Source: DASWNP01 sp036399175
Lineage (GTDB): Bacteria; Acidobacteriota; Blastocatellia; Pyrinomonadales; Pyrinomonadaceae
Assembly (NCBI GenBank): GCA_036399175.1
Contig: DASWNP010000063.1
Coordinates: forward strand, 1-64,000
DNA: 64,000 bases
Direction: 5' to 3'
Shown: in pieces, positions 33,600 through 40,667 of the stretch
How the letters are laid out: every line of letters starts with the position of its first letter
Position numbering within the stretch: the first letter of the stretch is position 1
Notes under the pieces: generated by a model
Seen by the model: the letters and a program-made list of their open reading frames with translations, nothing else
Told to the model about the DNA's origin: nothing
The model's database searches: none
Program-made: the position numbers and the translations under genes

Positions 33600-33624
33600 C
33601 ATCTTTATTCCGTCTCTACCGAGT

Positions 33625-34245
33625 TTAAGCCTTCGGAAAGCTCGGATCGTTTCTCACCTGCCGCGCTTGCCAGAGGTGGCGGCGCTCGTGTGCGAGGATG
33701 GCGAGGATTGATTGGCCGAGACTCAGGCGGAGCAGTCCGAGAAACGGCGACTTGATTCTCGCGCGCCCGAGGTCGAGGCCGTTTGCTTCTCGAATCCTCT
33801 GGAGCACCGCGTCCTGAAGCGACATGAAAGCAGGCGCGACGACCGCCAGCAGGTGCTCAGGCAAAGGAGCGATCACTTTCGGCGCTTTGACCTTCACACG
33901 CCTGACGGGCGGCTCTGTAGCGCGCAGAAACCAGCGACCCAGAAGCCCGTGCCTGTAAGGGCCGCGACTAAACAACTGCTCGGAGCGCGCCTGTTTGATT
34001 CCCTTATCGACCGTCCGAAGATAGACCTGACCCGTCAGGTTGAGATGCGCGAGGCACTCGCCGATTGACCAGCGCCCCTCGGCCTGACGCCAGTTGAACT
34101 GCCGGTCGTTCAAGCCTTCCAGAAGCTCGCGCGCTTCCTTCCTGATGGCCTCGACCTGCGTGCGGTAATCCTCCAGCTCCTCGACGAGCGGCATGTCCGA
34201 GGTCGCCGTCGAAGCATCCTGAACGTCTCTGACCTCTGCGCCCAT
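33625..34245 (-). CDS. DinB family protein
   Basis: This 206-residue four-helix-bundle protein of the DinB/YfiT superfamily is a metal-dependent enzyme family often linked to thiol transfer or damage response. The three likely metal histidines are H67 (GECLAHLN) and H186/H190 (LAHERRHLWQ). The ATG at 34245 has AAAGGAGA. It stands between a convergent terminator and rsgA, in the same direction as rsgA. Substrate unknown. Confidence 0.88.
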   Translation of the reverse strand: MGAEVRDVQDASTATSDMPLVEELEDYRTQVEAIRKEARELLEGLNDRQFNWRQAEGRWSIGECLAHLNLTGQVYLRTVDKGIKQARSEQLFSRGPYRHGLLGRWFLRATEPPVRRVKVKAPKVIAPLPEHLLAVVAPAFMSLQDAVLQRIREANGLDLGRARIKSPFLGLLRLSLGQSILAILAHERRHLWQARQVRNDPSFPKA

Positions 34246-34339
34246 ATCGAATCTCCTTTCGCGTGCGCGCTGCCTAAGATTTTAAATGCGCCGAACGGGT
34301 TTCTCTTCAAGCCTACCCTCACGCGCGCTTCGCTCTTCT

Positions 34340-35404
34340 TCAGCGTCGCTTGTTGAATTTCTTCAACGATTGGTGAAGCTTCTTGACGCGCTCTTTCTCG
34401 GCTTCGACGACGCGGCGGTTCTGTCGTGCGGCCAGTTGCGCCATCTCTTCCTGCATCTTGCGATAATTGCCGAAACGCTCGGCGGCAAGCTCTCCGTTCT
34501 CCAACGCAGCACGGACGGCGCAGCCGGGCTCGCTTTCGTGGCCGCAATCGCGGAAGTAGCAGAGGGCGGCGAGAGCTTCGATGTCGTCGAAGGTGTCGCG
34601 CAAGCCCTGGTCGCGCACGAGCAGTTGAAGCTCGCGCATGCCGGGCGTGTCGATGATGAGGCCGCCCGTGGGAAGCTGTAGAAGCTCGCGGTGAGTGGTG
34701 GTGTGTTTGCCGCGCTCGTCGCCCGTGCGCACGTCCTGCGTCTTCTGTTTCTCGACGCCGAGCAGCCGGTTGATGATGGTCGATTTGCCGACGCCCGACG
34801 AGCCGACGAGAGAGACGGTCTGACCCGCGCCTATATATGGACTCAACTCTTCGATGCCCTCACCTTGCTTCGCGCTCAAGACCAGCACCGGCACTTCGAG
34901 CGCCACACGCTCCACCACGCGCCGTTTCTCTTCCAAATCATCGCTCACGTCCGCTTTGTTGAGGATGACGACGGGATGCGCGCCGCTCTCGCGCGCCATG
35001 ATGAGATAGCGCTCGATGCGGCGAGGGTTGAAATCGTTGTCGAGCCCGACGACGACGAACAGCGTGTCGATGTTGGCGGCGACAATCTGCTCCTCGTCTC
35101 TGCTGCCCACCATCTTGCGCGAGAATTTGCTCTTGCGGGGAAGTATCTCCTGAATCGTCGCCTTGCGCTCCGTGTCGCGGACGCGAATCACAACCCAGTC
35201 GCCCACCGCAGGCAGGTCGGCGCTTCCCGTCGCGAGGTAGCGAAGCCTGCCGCTCGCTTCCGCCGGTAGTTCTCCTTCCTCGGTGTAGAGCATGTAAATC
35301 TTATTGTGCTGGAGAAAGATGCGCCCCACCCCGTAGCCCTCGCGCCTGAAGGGCTCGAAATTTTCGGCGAAGAACTCGTTCCATCCGAACGCTTCCAGAT
35401 TCAA
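34340..35404 (-). CDS. rsgA: Ribosome small subunit-dependent GTPase A
   Basis: This 354-residue protein is a circularly permuted GTPase that assists late 30S maturation. Order is an N-terminal OB-fold, G4 NKAD (149-152), G1 GSSGVGKS (201-208), the GKHTTT switch, G3 DTPG (252-255), and a C-terminal zinc site with C282, C287, H289 and C295. The start is a TTG at 35404 preceded by GAGGA. It is full length. No operon partner is evident. Confidence 0.96.
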   Translation of the reverse strand: MNLEAFGWNEFFAENFEPFRREGYGVGRIFLQHNKIYMLYTEEGELPAEASGRLRYLATGSADLPAVGDWVVIRVRDTERKATIQEILPRKSKFSRKMVGSRDEEQIVAANIDTLFVVVGLDNDFNPRRIERYLIMARESGAHPVVILNKADVSDDLEEKRRVVERVALEVPVLVLSAKQGEGIEELSPYIGAGQTVSLVGSSGVGKSTIINRLLGVEKQKTQDVRTGDERGKHTTTHRELLQLPTGGLIIDTPGMRELQLLVRDQGLRDTFDDIEALAALCYFRDCGHESEPGCAVRAALENGELAAERFGNYRKMQEEMAQLAARQNRRVVEAEKERVKKLHQSLKKFNKRR

Positions 35405-35456
35405 AACAGTCGTCCTCTCAAAGGCATGCTCACGCTCGCGCGCGGCCTTGCCCGTC

Positions 35457-35885
35457 TCACTTCTTCTTCTTGAGATTAATCGTGCCCCGGCATCCCGGCG
35501 CGCGGCACAGACAACGCTTCGTGTCCGGGTGATAGGATTCGACGTAGTCGAGCGTTATCTCTTCGCCGGGACGAATGTCGCGCAGGGCGTAGAAGAGAAT
35601 GTGCCCGTGAATAATCTTCATAAAGCTGTTGGGCTGGCAGGAATGATTGACGTACTGCGTGCCGTTGCCGCCCCGACTTGAGTCGATGCCCCAGTAAGAA
35701 TCTATCGCGCAGATGTGCAAGCGCCGCCGCCCGCGCATCCGCCGCGCCGCCTCCACGCGCGAGACGCGCTCGCCCGTCAGCTCAGCAATCTTTCGCCCCT
35801 TCGGAAAAAAGACGGTCGCAAAGCATCCCTTCCCGTCAATCTTCGACGCCCCGACGCGGATGCCCGGCGCAAGCTCTTCTTTCAT
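35457..35885 (-). CDS. SET-domain protein (putative lysine methyltransferase)
   Basis: This 142-residue protein is a minimal SET domain with a post-SET zinc knuckle. It starts with GIRVGASKIDGKGCFA, carries the S-adenosylmethionine/knot motifs YVNHSCQPNS (79-87) and GEEITLDY (107-114), and has cysteines C125, C127 and C132 which with C83 would bind zinc. Eukaryote-like SET proteins in bacteria methylate lysine on host or own proteins. The target is unknown. It lies in the run with rsgA and DinB and is not flanked by secretion genes. Confidence 0.9.
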   Translation of the reverse strand: MKEELAPGIRVGASKIDGKGCFATVFFPKGRKIAELTGERVSRVEAARRMRGRRRLHICAIDSYWGIDSSRGGNGTQYVNHSCQPNSFMKIIHGHILFYALRDIRPGEEITLDYVESYHPDTKRCLCRAPGCRGTINLKKKK

Positions 35886-35902
35886 TCAAACCCCCAAAGA
35901 CG

Positions 35903-36054
<152 letters not shown>

Positions 36055-36063
<9 letters not shown>

Positions 36064-36765
36064 CGTTCCCGTGTAGCGATAGTGGCCTGTGATTTTCCAG
36101 TTGAAGAGCACGTCTTCCATCTGTGGCCCCGCGCCGATGTTGTGAACTATCAGGAGTCGGGCGGGGTCGGCACTGGACGCAACTCCGACGACGATGCCGA
36201 TGTGTGTGAGGCCGCCGCCCAAGTCCCACGTGACGATGTCGCCGGGCGCGTAGTCGGCGGCGTTCAGGCTGAGGGAGAGCGAGTCGCCTTTGCGCGCGAA
36301 GAAGACCATCAGGTTGGGCACGCGGCGGTGGTCAATATTCGTATCGGGCTTACGCAAGCCCCACTTCTTCGGGTAGAGGTCGAAGTTGCGGCGCATGTCT
36401 TCGTGTACCTCTTTTTGCAGGTCGATGCCGAGCTTGCGGTAGGAGCGTATGACCTCGTCGGTGCAGACGCCGACTTCAGCCGGGGGGTCGCCGCCCGGAT
36501 ATTCGAGCACGAAATAGGTCGGGTCGTATCGTACCTTCTGGCTCGTGCGCTCGATGGCCGCCTCGGCGAGCTTGTCGAGCGCGGGCGAACCGCTTGAGCG
36601 CACCCTGGCGACATCCTGCTGCTGCGCCGAAGGCGGCTGTGGCTGTTCTTTGCCGACCGGCTTGACGGTCTGCGAGACGCTCGAAGCTACTCCGCAACCA
36701 CTCAACAGGAGCAGCAGCACATATATCGAACATCTCACAAAGACCATCTTTTCAATCCTCTTCAT
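36055..36765 (-). CDS. DUF1287 lipoprotein
   Basis: This 236-residue protein has a signal peptide with a lipobox (LLLLLSGCG), so it is probably a lipoprotein. The conserved region is DUF1287, an NlpC/P60-like cysteine hydrolase fold: RTSQKVRYDPTYFVLEYPGG, GVCTDEVIRSYRKLGIDL with the candidate nucleophile cysteine, and GGGLTHIGIVVG with the histidine. It would act on peptide or amide bonds in the envelope; the substrate is not known. The ATG at 36765 overlaps the upstream small gene by 14 nt, and its stop is inside H11. Confidence 0.85.
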
Positions 36766-37036
36766 ACGAAGCCCTCACCGTGCTGAGTTTCGTGTTGCCC
36801 TGAACGTAATAACCGTTGCCGTCAATCACCTCCACGTCAAAGCCCGGATAGGAAGGTTGAAATCTCGTCGTCTTCCACGTAGCGACTGTGATGTCGTTCG
36901 GAGATGCGCGCTGATAAGTATATTGCGGCAGACCCATCCGGTCGCCTCGCACATTTGTCCCGTCGAGGTGCAGGATATGCACGGCGAACCCTTCAACGTC
37001 CCAGATTCTCTTTTCGACATTCTTCACTTTCGACAT
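36752..37036 (-). CDS. Conserved-looking hypothetical protein, 94 residues
   Basis: I do not recognise this family. The protein (starting MSKVKNVEKRIWDVEGFAVH, ending GNTKLSTVRASYEED) is soluble, with no signal peptide or membrane segment, rich in aromatic residues and balanced in charge. The ATG at 37036 has a good AGAGGAG. It overlaps the DUF1287 gene, so the two are translated together. Coding is supported by the ribosome binding site and by amino acid composition. It may bind a nucleic acid or ligand, but nothing shows this. Confidence 0.6.
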   Translation of the reverse strand: MSKVKNVEKRIWDVEGFAVHILHLDGTNVRGDRMGLPQYTYQRASPNDITVATWKTTRFQPSYPGFDVEVIDGNGYYVQGNTKLSTVRASYEED

Positions 37037-37279
37037 CTGCTCTCCTCTCTTCAGAGCAAGCTCGCGCGGAGTTCCCCGACAAACGCGTCGAGTGAATTAT
37101 ACTCGGAGGCGACGCTATCTCCACGCGAATTATACATTCCGCCCGGCGCAACGCCCCGGCGTCGAAACACATCAAATTCTGACACGCTTCGCGCATCACA
37201 TTCCTTGTCTCAATCAGGTATTCTCCGGAAGCGGCGCTGACTGTGAAGCGCGCGGGCGCGGTGTTAAAATAGACGAGCG

Positions 37280-38377
37280 ATGAAGCAGCTTACACATCTG
37301 ACGGGCATGTCTCCGGCCGAGCTTGCGACGTTTGTCGCGGAGTTCGGCGAGCAGCCCTTTCGCGCGCGACAGATTTTCGGCGCGCTCCAGAGGCGTCGGC
37401 TGCGCTCGTTCGACGAGATGACCGACCTTCCGAAAGGTTTTCGCGCCGCGCTCTCGGAGCGTGCGACCGCTTCGACCCTGACGGTCGAATCGCGCTACGT
37501 CGCTTCGGACGGCACGCGCCGTTATCTTCTGAAGACGCATGACAACCTTCCGGTCGAGACCGTCTTTATCCCCGAAGAGAGGCGCGACACCATCTGTTTT
37601 TCGTCGCAGTCGGGCTGCCCGCTCCAGTGCGATTTCTGCCTGACGGCCAAGCTCGGACTGCTGCGCACGCTCGCGGCGGGCGAAATCGTCGAGCAGATTA
37701 TCATTGCTCTCAACGATGCCTACGGCGTCGGCGAGCGGACGCCGCACGGCACGAACCTCGTAGCGATGGGCGCGGGCGAGCCCTTCCTCGCCTTCGACTC
37801 CTTGATGAAAGCCCTCGAAGTGATGGCCGAGCCCGCAGGGCTTCACATCGTCCCGAACCGCGTCACTGTCTCGACGGCAGGCATCGTTCCGCGCATCAGA
37901 GAGATGGCGACGCGCCCTGCACGCCCGCATCTCGCCATCTCGCTCGCCGCGCCGACCGACGAGTTGCGCGACCGTCTGATGCCGATTAACAAAAAGTGGC
38001 CGCTCGAAGAACTGCTCGCAGCGTGCAAGGAATTCGAGTCGTCTTTGAGGCCGGGCGAGCGTTTCACTTTTGAGTACGTGATGCTCGACGGCGTCAACGA
38101 TTCGGACGAGCAGGCACGCCAGCTCGCCAAAATGCTCAACCGGCATTCGTTCGAGCGCGCGAAGGTGAATCTGATTCCGCACAATCCGGCGGAGCCTCTG
38201 CCCTATCGCCCGTCGCCGCCCGAGCGCGTCGAGAGCTTCAAGGCCATCCTCGAATCCAAAGGCATCCATGCTTTCGTCAGGCGTCCGCGCGGGCGCGACA
38301 TCTACGCCGCCTGCGGCCAGCTCGCCGCACGCCGCGAAATCAACACCAGCCCGCCCGCGCTTTATCAACTCGCCTGA
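37280..38377 (+). CDS. rlmN: 23S rRNA (adenine-2503) / tRNA (adenine-37) methyltransferase
   Basis: This 365-residue radical SAM enzyme methylates C2 of adenine in 23S rRNA and some tRNAs. The iron-sulfur cysteines are C113, C117 and C120 (SGCPLQCDFC), and the acceptor cysteine is C345 in YAACGQLA. The SAM-binding GEP motif (MGAGEPFL) and the later LAISLAAPTDELR are present. The ATG at 37280 lies only 9 nt after TAAAAT, a possible -10, so the leader may be very short. Hairpin H12 follows. Confidence 0.95.
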   Translation: MKQLTHLTGMSPAELATFVAEFGEQPFRARQIFGALQRRRLRSFDEMTDLPKGFRAALSERATASTLTVESRYVASDGTRRYLLKTHDNLPVETVFIPEERRDTICFSSQSGCPLQCDFCLTAKLGLLRTLAAGEIVEQIIIALNDAYGVGERTPHGTNLVAMGAGEPFLAFDSLMKALEVMAEPAGLHIVPNRVTVSTAGIVPRIREMATRPARPHLAISLAAPTDELRDRLMPINKKWPLEELLAACKEFESSLRPGERFTFEYVMLDGVNDSDEQARQLAKMLNRHSFERAKVNLIPHNPAEPLPYRPSPPERVESFKAILESKGIHAFVRRPRGRDIYAACGQLAARREINTSPPALYQLA

Positions 38378-38398
38378 GTTCGACTAAATCGGTATTCA

Positions 38399-38534
38399 AC
38401 ATGAATGGACAGGAAGAACAGAAATGATGAATGCGGAATGCGGAATGATGAATTGAAAACAGAAAGCAATTTGTCTTTCATTCATCATTCATCATTCCGC
38501 ATTCATCATTCGTCTTTGTCCTGTCCGTCCATGT
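38399..38534. repeat. Composite intergenic hairpin H12
   Basis: The outer arms are ACATGAATGGACAGGAAG (38399-38416) and GTCCTGTCCGTCCATGT (38518-38534). The inner arms use ATGATGAATGCGGAATGCGG (from 38424) against TCATCATTCCGCATTCATCA (from 38487). The layout matches H8, with a diverged outer word. It fills the space between rlmN and the DsbD N-domain gene. Confidence 0.9.
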
Positions 38535-38565
38535 AAATTTAATCTTGAAGGAATTTCTACCTGAA

Positions 38566-39165
38566 ATGAGACTCAGAGCTTTCACCCGACAGATACGTCT
38601 TCTGGCGCTCGTCGCCGTCGCCGTGCTTGCGCAGACTCCGTCGAATCTCGCCAACGCTCCGGCGCGGTCTTCACGGCCTCTGGCCTACGTGCAGTCGAGC
38701 AACATCGGCATCAACGGTTTCTACTCGGTCAACCGCGCGCAACGCGGGCGCACGATTCAGGCGGCGATAGTCTTCGAAATCCCGCAGGGCTACCACGTCA
38801 ACGCCAACAAGCCGCTCGGCAAGTATGCCGTACCGACCACGATTAAAATCGACGCGCCGGGCGGCATTCGCACCAGCCCCGTCAGCTTCCCGCGCGGAGT
38901 GGTGCGGCGTCTACAGTTCTCGAAGGGCGAGCAGCTCGCGGTCTACGAAGGGCGCACGATCATGCGCTTCAACGTCACCGTTCCGGCCAATCACGAGCAG
39001 GGCGTCGCGGAGCTGCGCGTTCGCGTCCGCTTTCAGGCGTGCACTGATGAAGTCTGTTATCCGCCCGCGAACCGCGATCTCACGCTGCCCATCGGCATCG
39101 TCGGCGCAAACGACCCCGTCCAACGCATCAACGGCCAGCTCTTCGGCGGCAGGAGAGGACGATAG
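38566..39165 (+). CDS. Stand-alone DsbD N-terminal domain protein
   Basis: This 199-residue exported protein has a signal peptide (MRLRAFTRQIRLLALVAVAV on) and one domain like the periplasmic alpha domain of the disulfide reductase DsbD, which accepts electrons from the membrane domain. The redox pair is in FQACTDEVCYPPANRDL. The membrane and thioredoxin domains of DsbD are absent. It may relay electrons from another membrane partner or deliver them to a substrate. The ATG at 38566 has AAGGA upstream. Its stop lies at the edge of hairpin H13. Confidence 0.85.
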   Translation: MRLRAFTRQIRLLALVAVAVLAQTPSNLANAPARSSRPLAYVQSSNIGINGFYSVNRAQRGRTIQAAIVFEIPQGYHVNANKPLGKYAVPTTIKIDAPGGIRTSPVSFPRGVVRRLQFSKGEQLAVYEGRTIMRFNVTVPANHEQGVAELRVRVRFQACTDEVCYPPANRDLTLPIGIVGANDPVQRINGQLFGGRRGR

Positions 39166-39275
39166 AGGACGATGGACGATAGACCATAGACGATGGACTG
39201 TGCTGATAAGCGGCAATGGTTCAAGATGGCGGAGAGACGGATTGGCTATCGTCCATCGTCTATGGTCTATCGTCC
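39165..39275. repeat. Intergenic hairpin H13 (same word as H1)
   Basis: Left arm 39174-39198 pairs perfectly, 25 of 25, with 39251-39275; the unit GGACGATAGACCATAGACGA and the start of the loop (GGACTGTGCTGA) match H1. It lies between two convergent genes. The pgeF stop codon is in the right arm and the DsbD-domain stop at the left edge. Confidence 0.95.
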
Positions 39276-40124
39276 GTTTCCAATCACTGCGAGCAGGCGT
39301 CCTGTGCGTCCGTAGAGCTGCTTTTCGCGGCGGTAGGAGAAGAAGAGGTCTGTGCGCGACATGGTGCAGAGGGGCGCGAGGTGGATGCGTTCGGGCAAGA
39401 GACCGGCCTGGACGAGCTGGTTTCGGTTGGCGCGGTGCAGGTCGATGAGGGCGTGCGAGTCGCGCGTCGGCGCGAGAAGGGCGCCGGCGTCCTCGAACTT
39501 TTCTTTGAAAGCATGGATGACTTCAGCGCCGACTTCGTAGCAGCAGGCGAGAGCCGCCGGGCCGATGGCAGCGCGCACGTCCTGGGGGCGAGTGCCGTAA
39601 AGGTCGCTCATGCGTTCGAGTGCGCGCACGACTATCTGCGCGAGCGTGCCGCGCCAGCCTGCGTGGACGGCCGCCGCCGCGCCGGTTCGCGCGTCGCCTA
39701 TGAGGACGGGCACGCAGTCGGCGGTCTTGACGCCGACGAGCACGCGAGCGGCGTTTGTCACGAGCGCGTCGCAGCGCTCAGTTTCGCCGCGAGCGCCGGG
39801 GAGGCCGCGCGCGTCCTCGACGCTACGGACGACGCGCACCTGCGAGCCGTGAACCTGCCAGCAGGCGGCGAGCGTCCATTCGCCGTCGAAGAGGTTGAGG
39901 AAGCGGCGACGATTCTCGTAGATATTGTCGGCCGAGTCGTCGTCGAAGCCCGCGAGGTTGAGGTCGTCGCGGGGCATGGGGCTCACGCCGCCGAGGCGGG
40001 TCGAGAAAGCGTTCGGGAAGCCTTCGCGCTCTAAGGGCTCACAGATGAGTGCCCGCACGCCCGCGCGTTCGCGCCAGAGAAATCCGGCGCGCGTCAACTC
40101 AGTTTCATCGGTGATTATTTCCAT
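39267..40124 (-). CDS. pgeF: Peptidoglycan editing factor / YfiH-type protein
   Basis: This 285-residue protein belongs to the YfiH/DUF152 family, described as multicopper oxidase-like, purine nucleoside hydrolysing and peptidoglycan editing. Landmarks are NAFSTRLGGVSP, CWQVHGSQVRVV, KTADCVPVLI, AVHAGWRGTLAQIV and AAIGPAALACCYEVG, carrying the metal-binding histidine and cysteines. I use the ATG at 40124; ATGs at 40130 and 40136 are possible. The 5' end overlaps that of the divergent acpS. The stop codon lies in hairpin H13. Confidence 0.92.
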   Translation of the reverse strand: MEIITDETELTRAGFLWRERAGVRALICEPLEREGFPNAFSTRLGGVSPMPRDDLNLAGFDDDSADNIYENRRRFLNLFDGEWTLAACWQVHGSQVRVVRSVEDARGLPGARGETERCDALVTNAARVLVGVKTADCVPVLIGDARTGAAAAVHAGWRGTLAQIVVRALERMSDLYGTRPQDVRAAIGPAALACCYEVGAEVIHAFKEKFEDAGALLAPTRDSHALIDLHRANRNQLVQAGLLPERIHLAPLCTMSRTDLFFSYRREKQLYGRTGRLLAVIGNGR

Positions 40125-40497
40125 CGGCATAGACATCGTCGAAGTAGAGCGCGTGCGGCGCACTATCGAGCGCACGCCGCGATTCGTAGAGCGCGTTTTC
40201 ACTCAAGCCGAGCGCGCCTACTGCGACTCGCGCGGCACGGTCGCCGCTCAACATTACGCCGCGCGCTTCGCCGCGAAGGAGGCAACGCTCAAGGCGCTCG
40301 GCACGGGCTGGTCGGGCGGCGTCGCGTGGCACGACGTGGAAGTCGTAGCCGAAGAGACGGGCGCGCCAGCGCTTACCCTTCGCAGCCGTGCCCTCGAACT
40401 CTTCAAACAGCGCGGCGCGACGCACTCGCACCTCTCCATCTCTCACACTTCCGAGCACGCCATCGCTCAAGTCGTCCTCGAACGCATCGACGCCTAA
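40111..40497 (+). CDS. acpS: Holo-acyl carrier protein synthase
   Basis: This 128-residue enzyme attaches phosphopantetheine from coenzyme A to acyl carrier proteins, including that at 10062. It contains GIDIVEVERV and FAAKEATLKALG, the two metal/CoA-binding motifs, and SHLSISHTSEHAIAQVV at the end. Start is the GTG at 40111; no Shine-Dalgarno is visible. Its start region overlaps that of the divergent pgeF by 14 bases or more, so their expression may be linked. Confidence 0.93.
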   Translation: MIISIGIDIVEVERVRRTIERTPRFVERVFTQAERAYCDSRGTVAAQHYAARFAAKEATLKALGTGWSGGVAWHDVEVVAEETGAPALTLRSRALELFKQRGATHSHLSISHTSEHAIAQVVLERIDA

Positions 40498-40503
40498 CAG
40501 AAC

Positions 40504-40541
40504 TGAGCCGAAAGCTTTTTTTGTTGAGCCGAAAGCTTTTT
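40504..40541. repeat. Short direct repeat downstream of acpS
   Basis: TGAGCCGAAAGCTTTTT occurs at 40504-40520 and again at 40525-40541. Each copy contains the palindrome AAAGCTTT followed by T residues, so it could help end acpS transcription. Confidence 0.55.
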
Positions 40542-40667
40542 GTCTCGCTTTGCCGCGCATCCTCTACCTTACGCAACCCGCCGCGCCCTCGCAAGGTCAA
40601 CTCTCGAAAACATAATCGGTTGAACGTGAAGCCGGAGCGGATTCCGAATCGAAGCTTCGAGACTGGT

